33,551 bases of DNA from Arcobacter sp. (lineage in GTDB: Bacteria > Campylobacterota > Campylobacteria > Campylobacterales > Arcobacteraceae): the NCBI GenBank assembly GCA_002869565.1, contig PKUJ01000033.1:1-33551 (forward strand). Direction: 5' to 3'. This document shows, piece after piece, positions 26,706 through 33,392 of the stretch. The notes below the pieces were generated by a model, which made no database searches, had not been told where the DNA came from, and saw nothing but the letters and a program-made list of their open reading frames with translations. Positions within the stretch are counted from its first letter, which is position 1. Each line of letters begins with the position of its first letter. Made by a program: the position numbers and the translations under genes.

Positions 26706-27042
26706 AATCTATTTTTTCTAATTTATCTTGTACAAAATCACTAAATGTATGCAATACTGTTTTAAACTCATTTGATTTATATACTGATACACCATTTTTA
26801 TGTAATTTTTTAAGTGGTAAACATTCACCTTCAGGTGAGATCAAAACAGAAAATTTATTCTCTTTACATGTTTTAATAATTGTATCTTTTGAATGAATGT
26901 ATGGATTTTTAATTGTCTCGACGTCAACAATATTTTGACCTCTTACATTTAACACAGTAAGGTAATCAGCATTATCAAACGTACTATCAACAGTAGAAAT
27001 ATAACTTAATTTTTCATTTGTGGGAAATACTATTCTAATCAT
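26704..27042 (-). CDS. Stand-alone NifX/NifB-like (FeMo-cofactor-binding fold) protein
   Basis: A 112-residue protein resembles the dinitrogenase iron-molybdenum cofactor domain family. It starts IRIVFPTNEK, has a segment like FxxADYLTVLNV (about 22-33) and the IKNPY step near 44-48. The end (KFSVLISPEGECLPLKKLHKNGVSVY) matches the family's usual closing beta-alpha-beta in which a small molecule or metal cluster is bound. No nitrogenase genes are in view, so a FeMo-cofactor role is unlikely; the real ligand is unknown. A strong AAAGGAGGG ribosome binding site precedes the ATG. It is divergent from a DUF134 protein with a related fold, which probably regulates it. Confidence 0.68.
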   Translation of the reverse strand: MIRIVFPTNEKLSYISTVDSTFDNADYLTVLNVRGQNIVDVETIKNPYIHSKDTIIKTCKENKFSVLISPEGECLPLKKLHKNGVSVYKSNEFKTVLHTFSDFVQDKLEKID

Positions 27043-27082
27043 AGTCCCTCCTTTTATAAATAAGATTGTTTATCAGATGAGA

Positions 27083-27182
27083 TTTAAAACATCAGCCCTG
27101 AATTAGGATGAGTGAAAAAAAGTAATGACTAGGGAAAAGACAATTATGTAATTTTAATCCTAATTATAACTGATGTTTAAAA
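27083..27182. repeat. Nested inverted repeat in the leader of the NifX-like gene
   Basis: The outer arms are AAACATCAG (27087-27095) and CTGATGTTT (27170-27178). The inner arms are AATTAGGAT (27101-27109) and ATCCTAATT (27157-27165). Both pairs are 9-bp perfect matches, separated by an asymmetric internal loop (CCCTG against ATAA). The apical segment is 47 nt. It begins 45 nt upstream of the NifX-like ATG, so as RNA it would form a two-tier leader hairpin. I cannot match it to a known riboswitch class. Confidence 0.6.
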
Positions 27183-27288
27183 ATACATTCCATTAAAGCT
27201 GAAACAACAAATACACTTTGTACAATATGGAAACCTAAAAGGTCACCAAAAAAGATCCTATACAAAAATTATACAAAGCCATAAATAG

Positions 27289-27311
27289 GTAGTTTTTTAG
27301 TAAAAAACTAC
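27289..27311. repeat. Perfect 10-bp hairpin with 3-nt loop
   Basis: GTAGTTTTTT (27289-27298) and AAAAAACTAC (27302-27311) form a perfect inverted repeat around AGT. There is no T-run after it on either strand, so it is not a typical terminator. It lies just upstream of the direct repeats before the DUF134 gene. Confidence 0.6.
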
Positions 27312-27318
27312 TGCTTAA

Positions 27319-27391
27319 TGAACATATGACAGAATTGTATCACTTTATTGAACATATGTCAAGTATAATTTAACTAATATGTGATAGAATT
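27319..27391 (+). repeat. Three direct repeats, likely operator sites for the DUF134 regulator
   Basis: TGAACATATGACA (27319-27331) and TGAACATATGTCA (27349-27361) are near-identical and exactly 30 bp apart, about three helical turns. A third, weaker copy (CTAATATGTGATA, 27374-27386) continues with AGAATT, as the first copy does. The core ACATATGT is palindromic. They end 27 bp before the DUF134 start codon, over the expected promoter. Autoregulation is inferred. Confidence 0.5.
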
Positions 27392-27417
27392 TTAATATAT
27401 TATTAATAAGGTTATTA

Positions 27418-28008
27418 ATGGCAAGAGAAAAACTTCAAAGAAAACTTGAACTAAAGCCCGTATCAAAGTACTTTGGTCCAAAAGACATTCAAGCAACTCA
27501 AGATGTAATTCTATTACATGAAGAACTTGAAGCGATTCATTTAATGGATTCATTTTGTATGTATCAAGAAGATGCTGCGAAAAAGATGAATGTATCAAGA
27601 GCTACCTTTGCAAGAATTATTAAAAGTGCTAGAAAAAAGATTTCCTTAGCACTAATAACAGGGAGTAATATAAAAGTACATGAAATTAAAAATGAATTTC
27701 ATGTTGCAATTTGTTCTAGTAGTAATACTGAACTTATTTATTCAAATGCTGATGCAAAATACATTTGGATATGTTTTATTAAAGATTATAAACTAAAGTC
27801 TTCTAATTGTATAAATAATCCGATGTATGGAAATAAAGAAGAAGCAGCTTGTAATATCCTCCCAGATGTATTATATGATTATGCGACAAACTATTTCATG
27901 CTTAAAGATGTGGATTATGATTTAAAGATTTCTTTAATTGCAAAAGGTATTTATCCTATTTTACAAGAAGAAGTTACGCAAGATAAATTAGTAGATATAT
28001 TTCAATAG
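27418..28008 (+). CDS. DUF134 (UPF0251) helix-turn-helix protein fused to a NifX-like domain
   Basis: The N-terminal half (residues 1-80) is a DUF134/UPF0251 DNA-binding domain: EELEAIHLMDSFCMYQEDAAKKMNVSRATFARI fits the family's sigma-like helix-turn-helix, in two parts. The C-terminal half (about 90-190) looks like a divergent dinitrogenase-cofactor-type domain, with HVAICSSSNTELIYS, an ICFIKDYKL strand, the INNP step and a closing SLIAKGIYPIL. It may sense the ligand that the neighbouring stand-alone NifX-like protein binds. The ribosome binding site is AATAAGG. It is divergent from that gene, with repeats between them. Its TAG stop lies inside a palindrome shared with htpX. Confidence 0.75.
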   Translation: MAREKLQRKLELKPVSKYFGPKDIQATQDVILLHEELEAIHLMDSFCMYQEDAAKKMNVSRATFARIIKSARKKISLALITGSNIKVHEIKNEFHVAICSSSNTELIYSNADAKYIWICFIKDYKLKSSNCINNPMYGNKEEAACNILPDVLYDYATNYFMLKDVDYDLKISLIAKGIYPILQEEVTQDKLVDIFQ

Positions 28009-28032
28009 AAACTAAAAAGTTTCTATTGAAAT
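27999..28032. terminator. Bidirectional terminator-like palindrome holding both convergent stop codons
   Basis: A perfect 14-bp inverted repeat (27999-28012 and 28019-28032, loop TAAAAA) spans the ends of the DUF134 gene and htpX. Each arm contains the last codons and TAG stop of one gene, so both proteins end in Phe-Gln. There is no classic T-run, so it may act mainly as a mutual transcription block or as an mRNA 3' end stabiliser. Confidence 0.6.
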
Positions 28033-28874
28033 TCAGATTTTAATTCTTCTAACCTTGCAATTCTATCTTCTGTTGTAGGATGAGTTCTAAATAGACCACC
28101 AAAGGTTGATTTCAATCCTGAAAATGGATTTATAATAAACATATGAGCAGTTTGTTCTGTTGCATTATGTATTTGATGTCCATTTCTAGCATAATTTTCT
28201 AATTTAGCCAAAGCACTTTGTAGTCCAGCAGGATTACCCGTCATCCTAGCAGCACCTTCATCCGCCATATATTCTCTACTACGGCTTACTGTCATTTGGA
28301 TAATAGATGCAGCAAGAGGGAGTAAAATAGCCATTATAATCATAATTATTGGATTTCCACCTTGTCTATTATTCCCACCAAACATAGCACCAAATTGCAT
28401 CATATTTGCTATCATCGCAATTGCTCCAGCAAATACAGCTGCAATTGTTCCTACTAAAATATCATAATGCTTTACATGAGATAATTCGTGTGCAATAACA
28501 CCTTCTAGTTCTTTTTCATTTAACATTTCATATAAACCCATAGTTACTGCAACTGCTGCATTTTCATGGTTTCTTCCAGTTGCAAAAGCATTTGGAGTAT
28601 GATCTGGTATTAAATATACTTTTGGCATAGGAAGACCTGCTTTTTGAACTAACTTCTCAGTAATTCTGTAAACAGGATGTCTTCTATCTTCAATTTGTGT
28701 TGCACTATATTGTTTTAATACTTGTTTATCAGAATAGTAATAAGCATAAAAGTTCATACCTCCTGCAAGTAAAAATGCAATCAACATCCCTGTTGTTCCA
28801 CCAAAACTAAAACCAATAAATACAAATAGAACAGTAAGTAGAGTTAATAAAAATACAGTTTTCATTTGTTCCAT
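28023..28874 (-). CDS. htpX: Membrane zinc metalloprotease HtpX
   Basis: HtpX is an inner-membrane protease of family M48 that degrades damaged membrane proteins. The 283 residues have two N-terminal helices (about 7-46), the zinc motif HELSH at 129-133, a second pair of helices (about 142-160 and 176-193), and the third zinc ligand in [13 protein letters not shown]. The length is standard. An AAAGGATA site precedes the ATG. It is downstream of the 5'-nucleotidase-family gene on the same strand and convergent with the DUF134 gene. Confidence 0.96.
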   Translation of the reverse strand: MEQMKTVFLLTLLTVLFVFIGFSFGGTTGMLIAFLLAGGMNFYAYYYSDKQVLKQYSATQIEDRRHPVYRITEKLVQKAGLPMPKVYLIPDHTPNAFATGRNHENAAVAVTMGLYEMLNEKELEGVIAHELSHVKHYDILVGTIAAVFAGAIAMIANMMQFGAMFGGNNRQGGNPIIMIIMAILLPLAASIIQMTVSRSREYMADEGAARMTGNPAGLQSALAKLENYARNGHQIHNATEQTAHMFIINPFSGLKSTFGGLFRTHPTTEDRIARLEELKSEFQ

Positions 28875-28933
28875 AAATATCCTTTAAACTTTTTTATTAT
28901 TCTATCATCTATAAATTAATAATTGTTTAACAA

Positions 28934-29848
28934 TTAAATTCTATTTAACATTGATTCTTCAGGGTATGGAACCTTCGCACTTGGTGTTGTTTTAGAAGTT
29001 GTTTCAAGATGCACATCTTGATCATCAAAAAAGATATCAGCACCAAATGCTTTAACAACTTCATACTTGTCAACTCCTCCTAAGAAAAAAGATTCATCAA
29101 GTCTAACATCCCATTGGTTTAAAGTTCTTATAACTCTTTCATGAGCAGGAGAATTTCTTGCAGTAATTAAAGCTGTTCTTATTGGTGTTTGCTCTTCTGG
29201 GTATTTTGATTGAATATTTGAAATAACTCTTAAGAGTTGAGCAAAAGGCCCAGACTGCATTGCATTATTTGCATTTTCTTTTTCATACTCTAAAAATGCC
29301 TCTAAACCTTGTGTTTTATAAATAATCTCAGATTCTTCAGAAAATAATACGGCATCACCATCAAAAGCAATTTTCACTTGATTTGAAATTTCATTAAAAT
29401 TTTCAACATAAGGTAAAATTCTAGCTGCTGCAATTCCTTCATTTATTGCATTTTGAACATCAGTTTCATTTGCAGATAAAAATAAATCAACTTTAAAAGG
29501 TTTTAAATACTTAGAAATATCATTTCCTCCACTCCATGCAGACCTTGCAATATCAAGCTCGTATTTTTCAATTGATTTTGTAATTCTAAGACTTGTTGCG
29601 GCATTATTTCTTGACATAATTATTACTTCTACTTGTTTATCTTTTGGAAAATCATCATTGATTCTAAGTAAATTTTTTACAAGTCTAAATCCAGTACCTT
29701 TATCAATTAAAATATCTTCATTTTCAATTTGATGTTTATAATACGCATCAACACCTTTATCTTCAAAGATTTTATTTTCATCTTCTAAATTAAATAATGC
29801 TCTTGATGAAATTGCAATTACTAATTTTTTTTCTAAATCATAGCCCAA
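28934..29848 (-). CDS. Cytosolic 5'-nucleotidase family protein
   Basis: The 304 residues resemble the bacterial relatives of eukaryotic cytosolic 5'-nucleotidase I, which dephosphorylate nucleoside monophosphates using a HAD-type fold. Visible marks are LVIAISSRALFNLEDE at the start, VEVIIMSRNNAATSLR (about 74-89), IAFDGDAVLFS (about 166-176) with the HAD Asp residues, and the closing GVDKYEVVKAFGADIFFDDQ. The start is TTG (29848), because GAGGAA lies 7 nt upstream and no in-frame ATG fits. It shares an 87-bp divergent promoter region with the first sixA-like gene. The substrate is not shown by sequence. Confidence 0.85.
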   Translation of the reverse strand: MGYDLEKKLVIAISSRALFNLEDENKIFEDKGVDAYYKHQIENEDILIDKGTGFRLVKNLLRINDDFPKDKQVEVIIMSRNNAATSLRITKSIEKYELDIARSAWSGGNDISKYLKPFKVDLFLSANETDVQNAINEGIAAARILPYVENFNEISNQVKIAFDGDAVLFSEESEIIYKTQGLEAFLEYEKENANNAMQSGPFAQLLRVISNIQSKYPEEQTPIRTALITARNSPAHERVIRTLNQWDVRLDESFFLGGVDKYEVVKAFGADIFFDDQDVHLETTSKTTPSAKVPYPEESMLNRI

Positions 29849-29904
29849 ATTTTATTCCTCAATTTCTATACATTTTTATATTAAGATTATTATACAAAAA
29901 AAGA

Positions 29905-29910
29905 TATAAT
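29905..29910 (+). promoter_or_regulatory. -10 box (TATAAT) of the first sixA-like gene
   Basis: A perfect TATAAT preceded by AAGA stands 25 bases before the ATG of the first SixA-like gene, in the gap shared with the divergent 5'-nucleotidase-family gene. Confidence 0.55.
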
Positions 29911-29935
29911 AATGTATATCTAAAAAAGTGAATCT

Positions 29936-30424
29936 ATGAAAAAGTTATATTTAATAAGACATGCTAAATCTGACTGGTCAAATCCTAGTTTAGATGATTT
30001 TGATAGACCTTTAAATAAAAGAGGAAAAAATAATGCACCATTTATGGGTAATATTCTTCATAAAAAAGGTATTTGTCCAGATTTAATAGTATCAAGTCCT
30101 GCTTATAGAGCAAGAACAACCGCAACAAAAATTGCTAAAAAAGTTAGATATCATGAAGAAATTATTTTCAATGAATATTTATATGAAGCTTCTTTAAAAA
30201 CAATGCTAGAAATTCTAAATTTTATTGATGATTCCTACGATAGTGTTTTTATTATTGGACATAATCCAGCACTGAATTTACTTGCCTTTTATCTTATAGA
30301 TTTTAATGATAATATTCCAACAACAGGCATTATAGAGATTGAGTTTTCTTGTAATTCTTGGAGAGAAGCAAAAAAAAGCAATGCAAAATTTGTTTCTTTT
30401 GAGTATCCCAAAAAAAATTATTAG
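29936..30424 (+). CDS. sixA: SixA-like phosphohistidine phosphatase, copy 1
   Basis: A small histidine-phosphatase-superfamily enzyme of 162 residues. The catalytic RHA motif is at residues 8-10 (LIRHAKSDW), an Arg/Ser-containing segment reads LIVSSPAYRARTTA (about 52-65), and the second catalytic His is in IIGHNPALN (about 104-112). SixA of E. coli removes phosphate from histidine on phosphotransfer proteins; the target here is unknown. The orphan histidine kinase at 16337-17716 shows that phospho-His signalling exists, but no link is shown. It is followed by a paralogue 88 bp downstream. Confidence 0.85.
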   Translation: MKKLYLIRHAKSDWSNPSLDDFDRPLNKRGKNNAPFMGNILHKKGICPDLIVSSPAYRARTTATKIAKKVRYHEEIIFNEYLYEASLKTMLEILNFIDDSYDSVFIIGHNPALNLLAFYLIDFNDNIPTTGIIEIEFSCNSWREAKKSNAKFVSFEYPKKNY

Positions 30425-30511
30425 AAAAAAAAGAAAAAAGCACTAAATTTTATTCTTTTAAAAGTTAAATACTTTTAGAATTTATTTAAATATTTTACAC
30501 GAGAGTATCAA

Positions 30512-30988
30512 ATGAAAACACTTTATATTTTAAGACATGCACAAAAAGATGAATCAAAACCTGAACAATATGATTACGATATCGAATTGACACAAAAAGG
30601 GGAAGAGAATTCAAAACTTTTAGGGGAAAAACTAAAATCAAAAAATATACTCCCAGATTTAATTGTCTCTAGCCCAGCAATAAGAGCTAGAAAAACAGCA
30701 GAAAATGTATCTGAAAAAATTGGTTATACTAAAAGTGTAATGTATAATGAAGTAATATATCAAGCATTTTTACATGAAATAGTTGAATCAATCACTTATA
30801 CTTTTGATACAGTTGATTCATTAATGATTGTAGGTCACAATCCTTCTTTATCAGCCTTAGCAATAACATATGCAGGGTTCAAAGAAGAAATGGATATGGC
30901 ATCAGTTGTTAGAATTGATTTTAACTGTAGTTCATGGACATCTATTGATAAATCAAATGCAAAACTTATAGAGTATATTAAATTATAA
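30512..30988 (+). CDS. SixA-like phosphohistidine phosphatase, copy 2
   Basis: A 158-residue paralogue of the preceding gene with the same plan: RHA at 8-10 (ILRHAQKDE), LIVSSPAIRARKTAENV, and VGHNPSLSALAI. By eye the two share clear similarity along the whole length, including the C-terminal SSW-x(5)-SNAKL or NSWREAKKSNAKF pattern, so they arose by tandem duplication. The ribosome binding site is GAGAG. It converges on the BaiN-like gene with a 14-bp gap. Whether both copies act on the same target cannot be told. Confidence 0.83.
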   Translation: MKTLYILRHAQKDESKPEQYDYDIELTQKGEENSKLLGEKLKSKNILPDLIVSSPAIRARKTAENVSEKIGYTKSVMYNEVIYQAFLHEIVESITYTFDTVDSLMIVGHNPSLSALAITYAGFKEEMDMASVVRIDFNCSSWTSIDKSNAKLIEYIKL

Positions 30989-30989
30989 T

Positions 30990-31025
30990 AAAAAATAGCA
31001 GGTCAAGATAATAATTGTCCTGCTA
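30990..31025 (-). terminator. Terminator overlapping the BaiN-like stop codon
   Basis: TAGCAGG-T-CAA (30996-31006) pairs with TTG-T-CCTGCTA (31015-31025), an interrupted 10-bp stem, followed on the minus strand by six T residues. The TGA stop of the BaiN-like gene (31005-31003) lies inside the left arm. It shows that the gene really ends there. Confidence 0.75.
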
Positions 31026-32241
31026 AATTTCCACTTGAAAATGACCATTGTAAATTATAACCACCACAAGGTCCATCTAAATCTACAACTTCACCACAAA
31101 AGTACAAACCTTCAATTATTTTACTTTGCATTGTTTTAGGATTTATCTCTTTTAATGAAACTCCACCTCTCGTGATCATAGCTTTTTCAAATCCAACATG
31201 ATCTATAACAGTTAAAGGTGTAGATACTATAATTTTTACAAGTTTTTCTCTAGTTTGCCCATCTAAATCTTTAAATCTTTTTGTTGAATCAGCAGAAACT
31301 AAATTACACAACTCTTTTATAACAGAGTTTGGAAGTAAAGAGGCTAAACACTCTTCAAGATTTGCATCAATATTTTCAGAATAGTTTTTTATATGAGAAA
31401 AGATTTCTTCTTCATTTAAACCTTTTACTAAATTCATCAAAATAGGAACTTCATCATATTTTTCTAAAAATGGAGTTATTTCTCTTGAAAAATCAAGAAC
31501 AACTGGACCTCTAATACCTTTTACTGTAAAAATCAAGTCCCCAATTGCTTTGAGTTTTTTTGCTTTTTTTAAGTCAATTTTTAATTCTGCTTTAGCAATA
31601 GTATCAGCTTTGCAGTTTGCTACCCATTTCTCTTTAGTAATAAGAGGAAGCATTGCAGGATAAAGCTCTGTCACTTTATGTCCTAAAGATTTAGCAAAAT
31701 CATAGCCATCACCATTTGCACCTAACATAGAAAATCCTAAACCACCTGTTGCAATTATCACATTTGAGGAAAAAAACTTTTCAATTGAACTTTCGACCCC
31801 AATTATTTTTTCATCTTCACAAAGAAGATTTTCTATTTTTGTTAAACACTTTATTTCTATATTTTGTTTTAAAAGTTCGTTTGCTAAAGCTTCAATGATA
31901 GTTGAAGAGTTATGTGTCACAGGGAAAATTCTAAAACCATCAGGGATATGAGTATCTACACCAATCTCGCTTAAAAATTTAATTAAACTCTTATGATCAA
32001 ATTGAGATAAAGCATCACCCATAAAACGTCCATTTCTTCAAAATGAATTCATAAAATCTTCATTTGAAAGGGTATTACTTAGATTGCACTTGCCACCACC
32101 AGTCGCTTTTAATTTTGGACCTAATTTTACTTGTTGCTCACACAATAATACTTTCTTACCATTTCTTGCAGCAATTATTCCTGCAATCATTCCAGCAGCA
32201 CCAGAACCTACTATTATTACATCATATTCATTTTTTTTCAT
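31003..32241 (-). pseudogene. BaiN/YhiN-family NAD(P)/FAD flavoprotein, interrupted by one in-frame TGA
   Basis: This is a FAD-dependent oxidoreductase family protein (HI0933/YhiN/BaiN) of uncertain substrate. Read through from ATG 32241 it has 412 codons with a single TGA at codon 68 (32040-32038). The left part carries the FAD-binding IIVGSGAAGMIAG and GGGKCNLSN. The right part continues directly in frame with RNGRFMGDAL, through VIIATGG, and ends with GPCGGYNLQW, the family's typical close. The interrupted position is where a Gly (GGA) would fit. No ribosome binding site is visible; an ATG ten codons earlier is an alternative. It ends at a normal TGA inside a terminator. Confidence 0.88.
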
Positions 32242-32348
32242 TTGAGTATAATAACAAAATAGAAGTAACATATAGTTTTATTCTTTAAAAATATATTTAT
32301 ATCAATTGTTATAATATTTAAGATAGTATATTCAATAAAGGGATACTT

Positions 32349-33344
32349 ATGAAAATAGAATCTTATGATGTAAATATGCAAGCAGATAGTGATTTTGTAT
32401 TTGAGCAAAAACATACAAGCGAATTTACTAGACTATTAATAAACTCTAAAATAGATACAAAAGAAGAGATACATAAACAAAATCTTGTAAAACTTGAAGT
32501 ATTAAAACTAGAAAAAGTTCTATTAACTAATGAAAAAGATTTAACACATCAAGATAGAATAAAGAAAAATATCTTAGAAATAGTGCTAAGTAATTTTACA
32601 AATGATAAAAATTTTAAAATTCAACCCTCTGATAATAATATGCATAAAAATAAAAAACTTACGCAAATAATAGAGACTACATTTAAACACTCAATAGAAT
32701 ACACTCAAAAAAGTAGTGTGGAATACAGCACTCAAGCATATATAAAAACAAATAGAGGACAAATTAATATTGATTTAAATCTTTCTTTTTCCCAAAGTTT
32801 CTATGAAAAACATGAAACAATGATTAATTCAAAAAAAACTATCTACCTAGATCCACTAATAATAAATTATGATTCTAATCTCAGCTCATTTGATAATATT
32901 AGTAGCACTATGAGTTTTGAATTTGATTTAAATAGTGATGGTAAAAATGAATTGATCCCTGAACTAAAAGATGGAAGCGGATTTTTAGCACTAGATAAAG
33001 ACCATAATGGAATAATTGATAATGGAAACGAACTCTTTGGAGCAAATACTGGTAATGGCTTTAAAGAATTAAGTGAATATGATGAAGATAAAAACAACTG
33101 GCTAGATGAAAATGATTCAATCTTTTCAAATCTCTTAATTTGGGAAAAAAATGAAAGTGGAGATAATTCACTAATAAGCCTAGGACAAGCAGGAATTGGA
33201 GCAATATACCTTAGTGCAGTTGATTCAGGATTTACATATTCAAGTGCAATACAAGAAGATTATGCCAGATTAAAACAATCAAGCTTTTACTTAAAAGAAA
33301 ATGGAAAAGCAGGACTAGTTACAAGTGTAGATTTTAAGGCTTGA
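32349..33344 (+). CDS. Conserved hypothetical protein with EF-hand-like calcium loops
   Basis: The 331 residues have no signal peptide or membrane segment. The first half is Lys/Glu/Asn-rich and not recognisable. The second half (about 195-331) shows acidic loops of EF-hand or dockerin type: DLNSDGKNELIPE, DKDHNGIIDNGNELFG and DEDKNNWLDENDS, spaced as calcium-binding repeats, followed by LLIWEKNESG and a beta-rich end. Proteins with this C-terminal domain occur widely in Gram-negative bacteria as uncharacterised genes, sometimes next to large secreted adhesins. The ribosome binding site is AAAGGGA. It ends in TGA, 207 bp before the window edge. Function unknown. Confidence 0.75.
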   Translation: MKIESYDVNMQADSDFVFEQKHTSEFTRLLINSKIDTKEEIHKQNLVKLEVLKLEKVLLTNEKDLTHQDRIKKNILEIVLSNFTNDKNFKIQPSDNNMHKNKKLTQIIETTFKHSIEYTQKSSVEYSTQAYIKTNRGQINIDLNLSFSQSFYEKHETMINSKKTIYLDPLIINYDSNLSSFDNISSTMSFEFDLNSDGKNELIPELKDGSGFLALDKDHNGIIDNGNELFGANTGNGFKELSEYDEDKNNWLDENDSIFSNLLIWEKNESGDNSLISLGQAGIGAIYLSAVDSGFTYSSAIQEDYARLKQSSFYLKENGKAGLVTSVDFKA

Positions 33345-33392
33345 TTGATTAACAAAGTTCTTGAAAAGCTAAAATTCCCTACAGTTTTAAAA

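Larger units (their letters stand above)
27043..27417. promoter_or_regulatory. 375-bp divergent control region between two NifX-like genes
   Basis: This region has no coding potential but is rich in structure. It holds a nested inverted repeat (27083-27182), a perfect 10-bp hairpin (27289-27311) and three related direct repeats next to the DUF134 gene (27319-27391). There is also a small tandem ATACAAA pair (27260-27276). It is much longer than the other gaps in this window. Together these suggest tight regulation of both divergent genes. Confidence 0.5.

Noticed and set aside
27083-27182. Known molybdenum-cofactor or other named riboswitch
   Set aside because: I could not find the conserved sequence blocks of any riboswitch I know, so I left it as an unnamed structured element.
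26704-28008. Part of a nitrogen-fixation cluster
   Set aside because: The two proteins only share a fold with NifX/NifB C-terminal domains. No nif structural or assembly genes are in the window, and this domain is common outside nitrogen fixers.
30425-30511. Inverted repeat between the two sixA-like genes
   Set aside because: The TTCT-AAAAGT / ACTTTTAGAA match is interrupted and purely AT-rich, likely by chance.
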